Shown: piece after piece, positions 1 through 8,231 of the stretch
Layout: each line of letters begins with the position of its first letter
Numbering within the stretch: position 1 is the first letter of the stretch
NCBI GenBank assembly: GCA_017475805.1
Contig: JAFVEW010000247.1
Location: forward strand, 1 to 15,323
Source: Synergistaceae bacterium
GTDB lineage: Bacteria > Synergistota > Synergistia > Synergistales > Aminobacteriaceae
Direction of reading: 5' to 3'
DNA length: 15,323 bases
Position numbers and translations under genes: made by a program
The notes under the pieces: generated by a model
What the model saw: only the letters and a program-made list of their open reading frames with translations
Database searches by the model: none
Told to the model about the DNA's origin: nothing

Positions 1-971
1 AAAATAAAACTAAAGGTAAAAGTTCTTTTTCGACTGATGCCGCAGTTTTAGAAAAATTAGCGGGTTTACCTAACGGCGAAATTCCTAAATTAATTCTCGA
101 ACACCGCGAATTAACAAAAATGCTTACAGGTTTTGTCGTGCCTTTGCAAGACGCTGCTGACTCGGACGGAATTATTCACACAACTTTTCTTCCGACTTCA
201 ACAGGCACAGGAAGACTAAGCAGCAAAGACCCTAATCTTCAAAATATTCCTGCTTACGGAAATTGGGCGGAAAAAATTAAATCGGGTTTAATTCCCGTTA
301 CGCCCGGAAATATTTTCGTGTCGGCGGATTACTCTCAAATTGAGTTAAGAGTTTTAGCTCACATGTCGGGCGAAGAAAAATTAATCGATGCTTTCAAAAA
401 TGGCCGCGATATTCATACGGAGACAGCATCATGGGTTTTTGATACTGCGCCGGACTTAGTTTCGCCTGAATTAAGACGTGCCGCTAAAATGATTAACTTC
501 GGATTAATTTACGGAATGAGCTCATTCGGACTCGCTGAACGTTTAGGAATTGCTCGCGGTGAAGCATCGAAAATCATAAAAAAATATTTTGACGCATTGC
601 CTGGTATTCAAGAATTTTTAGACTCGACCGTCGAACTTTCAAAACAGCGCGGATATTCACGAACTTTAGCGGGGCGAATCAGACCCGTTAACGAAATTCC
701 CGTGAGAGGCTCTGCTCTCGACAGGGCTTTGATTAACTCGCCGATTCAAGGCACAGCGGCCGATATTGCGCGGCGGGCTATGATTGAATTTGAAAAAAAT
801 TGTCCTAAAAAATTATTTTTGCAGGTTCATGACTCTTTGGTCTGCGAATGTTCAAAGCAGGAAGCTGACAACGTCGCAAAAATTTTAAGTTCCGTCATGA
901 AATCTTCAGGCGGCGAAATTACTCATCTTGAAGTTCAAATTAAAATCGGCGCGGCTCTTAATGAAGTGTGA
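1..971 (+). CDS. polA: DNA polymerase I, C-terminal polymerase domain (partial, 5' end outside window)
   Basis: DNA polymerase I fills gaps during repair and replaces RNA primers on the lagging strand. Only the C-terminal palm/fingers part is here. The reading frame is open from the left edge (first full codon at 3), so the ATG at 120 is internal; the residues before it (STDAAVLEKLAG, then LILEHRELTK) are typical of family A polymerases. Motif A is DYSQIELRVLAH (catalytic Asp codon 327-329). The O-helix, RRAAKMINFGLIYG, spans about 474-515 and carries the dNTP-binding Arg, Lys, Phe and Tyr. Motif C reads QVHDSLVCE (about 822-848): the His and catalytic Asp are kept, but the usual Glu after the Asp is Ser. 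TSTGTGRLSS and the SPIQGTAADI segment also match the family. The stop is at 969-971. Whether the exonuclease domains are present cannot be seen. The family call is very secure. Confidence 0.97.
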   Translation, partial: NKTKGKSSFSTDAAVLEKLAGLPNGEIPKLILEHRELTKMLTGFVVPLQDAADSDGIIHTTFLPTSTGTGRLSSKDPNLQNIPAYGNWAEKIKSGLIPVTPGNIFVSADYSQIELRVLAHMSGEEKLIDAFKNGRDIHTETASWVFDTAPDLVSPELRRAAKMINFGLIYGMSSFGLAERLGIARGEASKIIKKYFDALPGIQEFLDSTVELSKQRGYSRTLAGRIRPVNEIPVRGSALDRALINSPIQGTAADIARRAMIEFEKNCPKKLFLQVHDSLVCECSKQEADNVAKILSSVMKSSGGEITHLEVQIKIGAALNEV

Positions 972-985
972 TTTTTTGCAGTATA

Positions 986-994
986 TGCTAAAAT
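986..994 (+). promoter_or_regulatory. Candidate extended -10 promoter for the SurA-like gene
   Basis: TGCTAAAAT, 15 bp after the polA stop, matches an extended -10 (TGN then TAAAAT). No convincing -35 lies 16-18 bp upstream, as expected for extended -10 promoters. It leaves a leader of roughly 105 nt before the next start codon. The similar TGCTATAAT stands upstream of gatC. The call rests on motif matching only. Confidence 0.35.
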
Positions 995-1106
995 TCTTTT
1001 CATAAAAATTACGGAGTGAATCATAGTTAAGATTAATGAAGTAAAAATTATTATTTTTAACTCGAGCTCCTTGCCATCAAATTAAGAGAGAGGGTTTTAA
1101 TTTATT

Positions 1107-2672
1107 ATGTTGAATTTCCTGCGCAAACAAATGAAATGGGTCATGGCTATTATTGTTGTCGCATTTTTGCTATCGACATTCTTTATGTACGAAGGCCGAA
1201 GCACTCGCCGCTCTCCGTCTGTCAATGCTGACGGCACTATGAGCGATTATGAAGTCGCAAAGATTAATGGTCGTTCCCTTATGCGTTCAGAACTCGAAAC
1301 AAGAACGAGAAATTATCTCAGCACCTTAAGCACACGAAATTTAGCGTCGCTTGACATGGCCGCGATTTATCAGACAGTTTTGAATCAGGCTGTACTTGAG
1401 TCTCAGCTTGTCAAAGAAATCGACGATCAGGGCATCAAAGTTTCAGATGCCGACGCTGAACAAGCTATGAAAGTTTACGCCGACACTTATTACCCGACAC
1501 GTGAGACTTTCTATCAAGCTCTCGCAAATTCAGGAATTAAAGTCGAAGATTATAAAAGAAATTTAGCGCGTCAAATCGCTGTCGATCAATTAATGACTAA
1601 TGCTATCGGCGAGATTGATATTAGCGAAGATCAGGCACTCGAATTTTATGATTCTATGAAAAATTTATTCTACACACAGCCCGAAGGTTTCATGGTTCAC
1701 ATGGCCGACTTCAAGACGAGTGCTGACGCCGAAGCCTTTAGAGCAAAACTCGTCGCCGGAGAGAGCTGGGACGTTATAGCTTCAGAAGATAAAGGCGATG
1801 AGCTTGTGAACATCACGAAAGCTCCCGTATTTTTGCCGTCGAGCGCGCTTAGACTTGGAACGCTGAGTGTTTTAGCTTCTCTTGATATTTCGGAGCCTAG
1901 CGAAGTATTTTCTGTTTCAAGTTCAGATTTTGCCGTCGGCCTTAAAGCAAGCCATGTTGATCAATCAACCCGTCCTTACGGCGAAGTCAGCGGCGATATT
2001 AAAGCACTCTTAACTCAAGAAGAGCAGCGCAAGAGACTCGCCGATTACGAAGAGAATTTGAGAACAAAAGCTCAAGTTGTCATTAATGACGAGGAATTAT
2101 TCACAAGCAAAAAAGTTTCAGCAGACGAAGAGGCCGCTCCTGAAATCGTAATCGAAGATGTCAAAGACGAAGAAGTAAAACCTGAAGAAAAATCAGAAAA
2201 AACTGAAGAGCCTGCGAATGTCGAGCCCGTCGAAGAGGTAAAAGAGGAGACGGAGGCCAAGCCGGAAGAAGCTAAAGAAGAAGTGAAAGCCGAAGAGACT
2301 CCTGCACCTGTTGAAGTTGAAGCTGAAAAGACAGAGGAAGTAAAGGAAGAGTCGCCTGTCGTTGAGGCAGCTCCTGAAGTCAAAGCTGAAGAAGTAAAAG
2401 ACGAAACGCCGACAGAAGAGCCTAAAGAAGAAAATAAAGAAGAAGCTAAACCTGAAGCAGAAGCTGAGCCGGAAGTAAAACAGGAAGCTCCTGCGACTGA
2501 AGAAGTTAAAGCCGAAGAACCCGAAGCTAAGGTTGAAGAGGCCAAGACCGAAGTTAAAGAAGAAATTAGCGAGGCAGCAAACGAGATTAAAAATGAAGTC
2601 GAGACAGCTGTCGAACAAGTAACAGAGTCTCTCGATTCTGCTGCATTAGAAATTCCTACGGAAACAAAGTAA
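1107..2672 (+). CDS. SurA/PpiD-like membrane-anchored periplasmic chaperone with long acidic tail
   Basis: A 521-residue protein. Residues 11-27 form one hydrophobic N-terminal segment after a basic start (MLNFLRKQMKW), as in PpiD-type chaperones anchored in the inner membrane and facing the periplasm. Residues about 48-190 look like a SurA N-terminal chaperone domain: helical, beginning VAKINGRSLMRSEL, with a second block at VSDADAEQAMKVYADTYY. Residues 195-285 (HMADFKTSADAEAFRAKL, then AGESWDVIASEDKGDE) keep the outline of a parvulin fold but not its usual sequence signature, so prolyl isomerase activity is doubtful. From about 337 to the end the protein is low-complexity, rich in Glu, Lys, Pro, Ala and Val, and probably disordered. 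The family role is holding unfolded exported proteins. A purine-rich GAGAGAGGG precedes the ATG by about 12 nt. A strong terminator follows, so polA and this gene may be co-transcribed or separate, but carB is insulated from them. Confidence 0.75.
   Translation: MLNFLRKQMKWVMAIIVVAFLLSTFFMYEGRSTRRSPSVNADGTMSDYEVAKINGRSLMRSELETRTRNYLSTLSTRNLASLDMAAIYQTVLNQAVLESQLVKEIDDQGIKVSDADAEQAMKVYADTYYPTRETFYQALANSGIKVEDYKRNLARQIAVDQLMTNAIGEIDISEDQALEFYDSMKNLFYTQPEGFMVHMADFKTSADAEAFRAKLVAGESWDVIASEDKGDELVNITKAPVFLPSSALRLGTLSVLASLDISEPSEVFSVSSSDFAVGLKASHVDQSTRPYGEVSGDIKALLTQEEQRKRLADYEENLRTKAQVVINDEELFTSKKVSADEEAAPEIVIEDVKDEEVKPEEKSEKTEEPANVEPVEEVKEETEAKPEEAKEEVKAEETPAPVEVEAEKTEEVKEESPVVEAAPEVKAEEVKDETPTEEPKEENKEEAKPEAEAEPEVKQEAPATEEVKAEEPEAKVEEAKTEVKEEISEAANEIKNEVETAVEQVTESLDSAALEIPTETK
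2113..2620 (+). repeat. Degenerate in-frame repeats coding the Glu/Lys/Pro-rich tail
   Basis: Within the chaperone gene, about 170 codons are dominated by GAA, AAA, GTT/GTA, GCT and CCT. They encode imperfect, irregularly spaced units such as VKAEE, VKEE, AKPEE and EAKVEE. The copies differ at the nucleotide level, so this is an old, drifting repeat rather than a fresh tandem expansion. Two long antisense open frames across it (about 2072-2618) are by-products of the skewed composition. Confidence 0.7.
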
Positions 2673-2701
2673 AAAAATTTTTTGGGGTTTTTTAGGGGAT
2701 G

Positions 2702-2740
2702 AGGAATCGGGAATAAAAATTTTCCTGATTCCTTTTTTTA
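2702..2740 (+). terminator. Intrinsic terminator after the SurA-like gene
   Basis: Arm AGGAATCGGGAA (2702-2713) pairs with TTCCTGATTCCT (2722-2733) over 12 bp with one G-T wobble, across an 8-nt loop, followed by a run of T (2733-2739). It begins 30 bp after the stop codon. The arms resemble those of the stems at 5987 and 8186. Confidence 0.9.
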
Positions 2741-2743
2741 TTT

Positions 2744-2749
2744 TATAAT
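2744..2749 (+). promoter_or_regulatory. Candidate -10 box for carB
   Basis: A perfect TATAAT lies 40 bp before the carB ATG. The matching -35 position (about 2721-2726, TTTCCT) falls in the terminator's right arm and is weak. It is the only good -10 in the carB leader. No PyrR-type attenuator or riboswitch fold is evident in this short leader. Confidence 0.35.
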
Positions 2750-2789
2750 TTCGCAGTTTTTTTTAATTTTTGAAAGAAGTGTTTTAAGA

Positions 2790-5700
2790 ATGAAGAAAGT
2801 TTTAATAATCGGCTCAGGGCCTATCGTTGTCGGTCAGGCTTGCGAGTTCGATTACTCCGGCACTCAAGCCTGCAAGGCTCTGCGTTCTCTTGGATATGAA
2901 ATTGTCCTTGTAAATTCAAATCCCGCAACTATCATGACCGACCCCGAAATGGCGGACATAACTTATATAGAGCCCCTTAATATTGAACGACTCGAAGCAA
3001 TAATAGCCCGCGAACGTCCTGACGCTTTGCTCCCGAATTTAGGCGGACAATCAGGCTTAAATCTCTGCGCGGAACTTCACAAAGCCGGAATTTTGAAAAA
3101 ATATAACGTTGAAGTTATCGGAGTTCAGGCTGATGCTATCGAACGCGGCGAAGACAGAATCGAATTTAAGAAGACCATGAACTCTCTTGGAATCGATATG
3201 GCTCGTTCAGAAGTTGCTTATTCTGTCGATGAGGCTTTGAAAATCGCTGAAAAATTAAATTATCCTGTTGTTATTCGTCCAGCTTACACTATGGGCGGCG
3301 CAGGCGGCGGACTTGTTTATAACCGCGAAGAATTAAAAACAGTTTGCGAACGCGGCCTTCAGGCAAGTATCGTTCATCAGGTTTTAATCGAAGAGTCTGT
3401 GTCAGGCTGGGAAGAATTAGAGCTTGAAGTCGTCCGCGACAAAGATAACAACATGATAACGGTCTGCTTTATCGAGAACGTTGACCCTATGGGCGTTCAC
3501 ACAGGCGACTCTTTCTGCGTTGCTCCTATGCTCACGATTTCAGAAGACTTGCAAAAAAAATTACAGGCTATGGCTTACAAAATCGTTGAACACATCGGCG
3601 TCATCGGCGGAACTAACGTTCAATTTGCTCACGACCCCAAGACAGGCCGAGTTATCGTAATTGAAATTAATCCGAGAACTTCACGATCGTCAGCTCTTGC
3701 TTCAAAGGCTACGGGCTTCCCGATTGCTCTTGTGTCAGCGAAACTTGCTACAGGCTTATCATTGAGCGATCTTAAATGCGGCAAGTATGGAACTCTCGAT
3801 AGATATAAACCGGGCGGAGATTATGTCGTCGTTAAATTTGCACGCTGGGCTTTTGAAAAGTTCAAAGGCGTTGAAGATAAATTAGGGACTCAAATGCGCG
3901 CGGTCGGCGAGGTCATGAGCATCGGCAAAAATTTCAAAGAGGCTTTGCAGAAAGCTATTCGTTCGCTTGAAAAAAATCGCTATGGCTTAGGCTTTGTGAA
4001 AAATTTTCATGAGCTTTCAAAGGACGAATTATTAAACTTGCTCAAATCTCCGAACAGTGAAAGATATTTTGTTATTTATGAAGCATTGAGAAAAGGCGCG
4101 ACAGTCGAAGAAATTTTTAATCTGACTCACGTTAAAGAGTATTTCTTGACTCAAATTAAAGAACTTGTTGACGAAGAAGAAAAAATTTTGAAATTCAAAA
4201 ATTCTTTGCCGCCCGACGAAATTTTAATTCAGGCCAAGCGCGATGGATTCAGCGATAAATATTTAGCGGAAATTCTTGAAATTCCCGAATCAAAAATCAG
4301 AGAGAAGCGCGAAAGTCTTAAAATTTTTGAAACTTGGAGCGGAGTCCATGTCAGCGGCACTGAAGACGGAGCTTATTACTATTCAAGCTACAACGCTCCC
4401 GACGCAATTAATGAAGTTTCAAGCAACAAAAAAGTCATGATTTTAGGCGGCGGCCCGAATAGAATCGGACAAGGAATTGAATTTGATTACTGTTGCGTCC
4501 ACGCGGCTCAATCGCTTAAAAAATTAGGTTTTGAAACGATCATGATTAACTGCAACCCTGAGACAGTCTCGACAGATTACGACACTTCCGACAAATTATA
4601 TTTCGAGCCTTTAACTCTCGAAGACGTTTTGAGCATCTATAGAGCTGAAAAGCCCGTCGGAGTTATAGCTCAGTTCGGAGGGCAAACACCGCTGAATTTA
4701 GCTTCGGAGCTTGAACGTAACGGCGTGAAAATTTTAGGAACTTCGCCGGAGATTATTGACCTCGCCGAAGATAGAGGCCGATTCAAAAACGTCATGGACG
4801 ATTTAGGAATCCCGATGCCTGAGTCAGGAACAGCCTCAAACTTAGACGAAGCCAGAGCAATCGCAAACAAAATCGGTTATCCCGTCATGGTAAGGCCGTC
4901 ATATGTTTTAGGCGGTCGCGGAATGGAAATTGTTTACGACGAAGAAAGCCTAGCCCGCTATGTTAATGCAGCTGTCGGTGTAATTCCTGACAGGCCGATT
5001 TTAATTGACAGATTTCTGAATCACGCGCTCGAATGTGAAGCTGATGCAATTTGCGACGGGACTCACGCTTACGTTCCTGCAGTCATGGAACATATAGAGC
5101 TTGCAGGCATTCACTCCGGCGACTCGGCTTGCGTTTTGCCGTCAAAAAATATCAATTCCGAAGCCTTAGCCACGATTAAAGAATACACACGAAAAATCGC
5201 AGAAGCTATGCACGTCGTAGGGTTAATGAATATTCAATATGCGATTGAAAACGAAAAAGTTTTCGTTCTTGAAGCCAACCCGCGAGCATCTCGAACAGTG
5301 CCGCTTGTTTCAAAAGTCTGCGGAATTAAAATGGTACCTCTTGCAGTCGAAGCTATCACCCGCGAATTAACAGGAAGAGAGTCGCCGCTTGCGTCATTAG
5401 GCGAGAGGAAAATTCCTTATTACGGAGTCAAGGAAGCTGTATTCCCGTTCAATATGTTCCAGGAAGTTGACCCTGTTTTAGGCCCTGAAATGAGGAGCAC
5501 AGGCGAAGTTTTAGGACTTGCCTTTGAACCCGGCGAAGCGTATTTCAAAGCCGAAGAAGCAGCAAATTCAAAGCTGCCGTTGTCAGGAAATGTTTTAATG
5601 TCAATCAGCGACAAAGACAAAGCAGAAATTTCAAAGATCGCCGAGAAATTTATAGCAGCAGGTTTCAAGATTCTTGCAACCGAAGGAACTTTTGAAACTC

Positions 5701-5981
5701 TCAAAAATTCCGGCCTCGATTGTGAAAAAGTCGGCTCTCAGCGTCCAAGCGCGATTGATAAAATCATTAATGGTGAGATTCAGTTAGTTGTGAACACGCC
5801 GCGTGAAAAAGCATTGACTAATACAGGCTCATTATTGAGACGCAGCGCAATTAAAGCAGGAATTCCTTATATCACGACAATCGCTGGAGCAGACGCAGCG
5901 ATTAAAGGCATTACAGCCCTTAAGAATCACGATTCTGAATCATTAAAATCTATTCAGGAATGGCACGCTTTAATTAAGTAG
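2790..5981 (+). CDS. carB: Carbamoyl-phosphate synthase, large subunit
   Basis: Makes carbamoyl phosphate from bicarbonate, ammonia (from glutamine, supplied by CarA) and two ATP, for pyrimidine and arginine synthesis in the cytoplasm. At 1063 residues it is close to the usual length of about 1070. The two homologous halves are visible. The carboxyphosphate half opens VLIIGSGPIVVGQACEFDYS and has the ATP-grasp loop GGAGGG at residues 169-174. The carbamoyl-phosphate half opens VMILGGGPNRIGQGIEFDYC (about 550) and has VRPSYVLGGRGMEIVYD near 700. An oligomerisation region lies between them. Residues from about 930 form the MGS-like allosteric domain; TEGT and VVNTP keep the Thr and Asn/Thr contacts known for nucleotide effectors. 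The start is about seven residues shorter than common CarB, and no earlier start codon fits. The ribosome site (GAAAGAAG) is modest. carA is not adjacent in this window. A hairpin terminator follows immediately. Confidence 0.98.
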   Translation: MKKVLIIGSGPIVVGQACEFDYSGTQACKALRSLGYEIVLVNSNPATIMTDPEMADITYIEPLNIERLEAIIARERPDALLPNLGGQSGLNLCAELHKAGILKKYNVEVIGVQADAIERGEDRIEFKKTMNSLGIDMARSEVAYSVDEALKIAEKLNYPVVIRPAYTMGGAGGGLVYNREELKTVCERGLQASIVHQVLIEESVSGWEELELEVVRDKDNNMITVCFIENVDPMGVHTGDSFCVAPMLTISEDLQKKLQAMAYKIVEHIGVIGGTNVQFAHDPKTGRVIVIEINPRTSRSSALASKATGFPIALVSAKLATGLSLSDLKCGKYGTLDRYKPGGDYVVVKFARWAFEKFKGVEDKLGTQMRAVGEVMSIGKNFKEALQKAIRSLEKNRYGLGFVKNFHELSKDELLNLLKSPNSERYFVIYEALRKGATVEEIFNLTHVKEYFLTQIKELVDEEEKILKFKNSLPPDEILIQAKRDGFSDKYLAEILEIPESKIREKRESLKIFETWSGVHVSGTEDGAYYYSSYNAPDAINEVSSNKKVMILGGGPNRIGQGIEFDYCCVHAAQSLKKLGFETIMINCNPETVSTDYDTSDKLYFEPLTLEDVLSIYRAEKPVGVIAQFGGQTPLNLASELERNGVKILGTSPEIIDLAEDRGRFKNVMDDLGIPMPESGTASNLDEARAIANKIGYPVMVRPSYVLGGRGMEIVYDEESLARYVNAAVGVIPDRPILIDRFLNHALECEADAICDGTHAYVPAVMEHIELAGIHSGDSACVLPSKNINSEALATIKEYTRKIAEAMHVVGLMNIQYAIENEKVFVLEANPRASRTVPLVSKVCGIKMVPLAVEAITRELTGRESPLASLGERKIPYYGVKEAVFPFNMFQEVDPVLGPEMRSTGEVLGLAFEPGEAYFKAEEAANSKLPLSGNVLMSISDKDKAEISKIAEKFIAAGFKILATEGTFETLKNSGLDCEKVGSQRPSAIDKIINGEIQLVVNTPREKALTNTGSLLRRSAIKAGIPYITTIAGADAAIKGITALKNHDSESLKSIQEWHALIK

Positions 5982-5986
5982 GAATT

Positions 5987-6028
5987 ATGAGTTAGGAATG
6001 AATTTCTCGTTCCTAACTCATATTTTTT
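5987..6028 (+). terminator. Intrinsic terminator of carB
   Basis: A perfect 12-bp stem, ATGAGTTAGGAA (5987-5998) with TTCCTAACTCAT (6010-6021), has an 11-nt loop and six T (6023-6028). It sits between convergent genes and its T-run overlaps the stop codon of the reductase gene. On the - strand no T-run follows, so it should stop carB transcription only. Confidence 0.92.
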
Positions 6029-8156
6029 ATATGCCTTTTACAGCGTTTTCGCCAGCAACTTTCCCGTAATACATCGCCATAGCATGACTTACGCCTTTTA
6101 ATCCGATTGGATATTGAAGCCCAAAACGTCCGCCCTGCATGTTCCCTGCGACGTACAAGCCTTTTATAATTTCTCCGCAGACTTGACGTCCTGCCTCGTC
6201 AGTGATTTCTGTGAACGTGTGGCAGTCTTCATCGGACTCAAGGCCTCCGATACACGTGAGCATTATCGCCGTTGTGAACATATCGGCATAGAACGGAGCT
6301 TTATCTACAGGCATTAAGCGCGAAGGAACTTTGTTAAAATCTTCGTCAACCCCTGACGCCGCTAATTCGTTGTAACGTTTTATTGATTTAAGGGCGTTTT
6401 CTTGAGCGTTTTTATCTTTTGGATAAATCAGCTTGACAAGTTCTTCGAGAGTATCAGCTTTCAGGCAGCGTCCGTCAGCGACTGCGGCTTCAAGCTGATA
6501 GGGGCTTTTCCAGTTTCGATAAGTTTTATTATTTTTCGGAGCTTCGTCGATTGATGAATAATTTTCAAAATAGCAAGCACCGCCGTGTGCCGCAGGCATA
6601 TGAGTAACTTGCTCAGGCCAATTTGAGTCAAAAATTTGCCAGCTTTGCATCAAGCGGGTTGCCTCAATTTGATTTTCAAGTTGTTGGCCGGGCAAATCTT
6701 CACACATAAAACGTTTGCCGTCCATGTCTAAATTCAAAAATCCTGCGTTACCCATTACGCCGACGCCCGATAAATCAGCACCGCCGCCCATATGGTGAAT
6801 CATAGGAGCGTTAAAGCCCGATACTTTTGCTCCTGCCCACGCACCCATACGAAGGCCGTCGCCTTGATTAGTCCGCTTGCCGTTTACATCAAATGAAGTA
6901 AAAAGCCTGTTGTTCTTGTGCGATTTCATAATATCAGGAGCAAAGTGATACATCGCAGCATCGTTTGAGCCGTAATCGCCCGTTGAAAGAATTACGCCCT
7001 TAAGAGCGTTTATTTTCAAATATTTTCCTTTATTTGCAGACTTCGGATTATCATCGAGAGAAAAAACGCCAACGCACTGACCGTCTTTCATAATTAATTT
7101 ACGTCCGAAATGTCCGAAGTATGCTTTTACTTTTCCTGTATTTAAGGCTTTTTGCCAATTTGCCATAAAAGTTTTTTGCTGGCTCGGCAAAAATTCAACC
7201 GAAGTCGGGAAGCATGGGAAGCGTTCTTCTTTCCAGTTATAAACGTGTTCGACGCCGTTTTTATCTTTGTATGAAGGAAGGGGTCTGAAAATCGGAACAA
7301 GAAAATCATCAGCGTTTTCGTCTTCAATAGGCTGTCGAGTTTCGTCGGCAATAAATAAATGTTGATCGGCCTTCATGTACCAATCAAAAGCCTCGCCGAT
7401 ATTCGCTGCCCATTTTGAAGTTATCGAACGTTTAACACGATAGCCTGACTCATTAACATGAGAGTCAACTATTTCAGCAACTTCTTCTTTTGTTAATGCA
7501 CGTTCAGGCCAACGGGCATTTAACGTAGGACTGTTGATTACCGCAAATTCACCCGAACGGCAGTTAGGAGCAGCAGAACCGTCAATGCCTATAACAGAAG
7601 CTCCGTTCTCTGCAGCACTCCTTGCCGCTGATACGCCTGCAAGACCTAAGCCGACAACAACGACATCGGCGGACACTTCATCGTAAATATCGCTTTGAGA
7701 AATTTCCGGCTCTTTGCCTAACCAATCGTTATTTGCATCCGTGCCTTCTTCCGAAGTTTTTTCTTCTTTGACACTCAAACCCATAGCTTGAGCTATGCAA
7801 TCGGCGGCGGCTTTTTTCACTGCATCTGCTGTAACTGTTGCGCCCGTAACACCGTCAATCTCGCTTGCTTGAGCGTTTAATAATTGCTCGGCGAGTTTTT
7901 CTGCAGCAGCAGCTCCTATCTCTTTTGTTTCTCCACTGCTGTCAACAATAACTTTTGTAATGCTTGTCTCATCAAAAGTCATTGTTACGGTTACCATACT
8001 CATAAGTCCCTGAGCCTTTGCGCTGTAAGTTCCGGGCGTGTAAATTTTTTTGCCCTCTGCCTTAGCTGTAAACGGCATCATCGACACTGCTGTCATGCCG
8101 AGCGCACCTATAGCTGAAACTTTCAAAAAGTCTCTGCGTGATACAGATTTATCCAC
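6027..8156 (-). CDS. Tat-exported FMN/FAD flavoprotein reductase of the fumarate-reductase-like family, substrate unknown
   Basis: A 709-residue exported flavoenzyme. Residues 6-12 (SRRDFLK) are a twin-arginine signal, followed by a hydrophobic stretch to about 28 and a likely cut after AKA (31-33). Residues about 40-125 form an FMN-binding domain whose DGVTGATVT (101-109) carries the Thr107 expected to hold FMN covalently, added by an ApbE-type transferase. Residues 162-193 are the FAD-binding fold (GLGLAG at 169-174), and the C-terminus (GLYVAGNMQGGRFG, 666-679) closes the FAD site. Family members reduce fumarate, urocanate and other unsaturated acceptors. Here the positions of the fumarate-binding His pair and Arg read LTCIGG and FGLQYPIGLKG, so fumarate is unlikely. 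No haem motif (CXXCH) is present, so electrons must come from a separate donor. The start is GTG, supported by GGGAGGAA seven bases upstream. It lies downstream of gatB but behind a terminator. Confidence 0.88.
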   Translation of the reverse strand: MDKSVSRRDFLKVSAIGALGMTAVSMMPFTAKAEGKKIYTPGTYSAKAQGLMSMVTVTMTFDETSITKVIVDSSGETKEIGAAAAEKLAEQLLNAQASEIDGVTGATVTADAVKKAAADCIAQAMGLSVKEEKTSEEGTDANNDWLGKEPEISQSDIYDEVSADVVVVGLGLAGVSAARSAAENGASVIGIDGSAAPNCRSGEFAVINSPTLNARWPERALTKEEVAEIVDSHVNESGYRVKRSITSKWAANIGEAFDWYMKADQHLFIADETRQPIEDENADDFLVPIFRPLPSYKDKNGVEHVYNWKEERFPCFPTSVEFLPSQQKTFMANWQKALNTGKVKAYFGHFGRKLIMKDGQCVGVFSLDDNPKSANKGKYLKINALKGVILSTGDYGSNDAAMYHFAPDIMKSHKNNRLFTSFDVNGKRTNQGDGLRMGAWAGAKVSGFNAPMIHHMGGGADLSGVGVMGNAGFLNLDMDGKRFMCEDLPGQQLENQIEATRLMQSWQIFDSNWPEQVTHMPAAHGGACYFENYSSIDEAPKNNKTYRNWKSPYQLEAAVADGRCLKADTLEELVKLIYPKDKNAQENALKSIKRYNELAASGVDEDFNKVPSRLMPVDKAPFYADMFTTAIMLTCIGGLESDEDCHTFTEITDEAGRQVCGEIIKGLYVAGNMQGGRFGLQYPIGLKGVSHAMAMYYGKVAGENAVKGI

Positions 8157-8179
8157 TTAGATTCCTCCCTTTTATATAT

Positions 8180-8227
8180 AAAAATAAGGAGAAAGGAACT
8201 GAAAAAATTTTTAATTCCTAACTCCTT
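8180..8227 (-). terminator. Intrinsic terminator of the gatCAB operon
   Basis: On the - strand, AAGGAGTTAGGAA (8227-8215) pairs with TTCCTTTCTCCTT (8198-8186), interrupted by two mismatches, and is followed by five T (8184-8180). It begins 5 bp past the gatB stop and separates the amidotransferase operon from the reductase gene, which probably needs its own promoter or read-through. No clear promoter was found in the 75-bp gap. Confidence 0.75.
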
Positions 8228-8231
8228 ACTA

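Noticed and set aside
120..971. ATG at 120 as the start of a separate short polymerase gene
   Set aside because: The frame is open from the left edge and the upstream residues match family A polymerases, so this is an internal Met of polA.
2072..2618. Long antisense open frames opposite the chaperone tail
   Set aside because: They mirror the GAA/AAA-rich repeats, encode Ser- or Phe-only low-complexity sequence and have no ribosome site.
2113..2620. Repeat-rich region as a possible CRISPR or minisatellite
   Set aside because: Units are irregular, coding, and have no spacer structure.
4670..5704. Antisense open frames inside carB
   Set aside because: Short, no family resemblance, fully inside a conserved gene.
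5987..6021. Bidirectional terminator serving also the reductase gene
   Set aside because: The - strand side lacks a T-run, and the stem lies past the reductase stop without other termination features.
6027..8156. Annotation as fumarate reductase subunit FrdA or Fcc3
   Set aside because: Tat signal, FMN domain and altered substrate-binding residues do not support fumarate as substrate.
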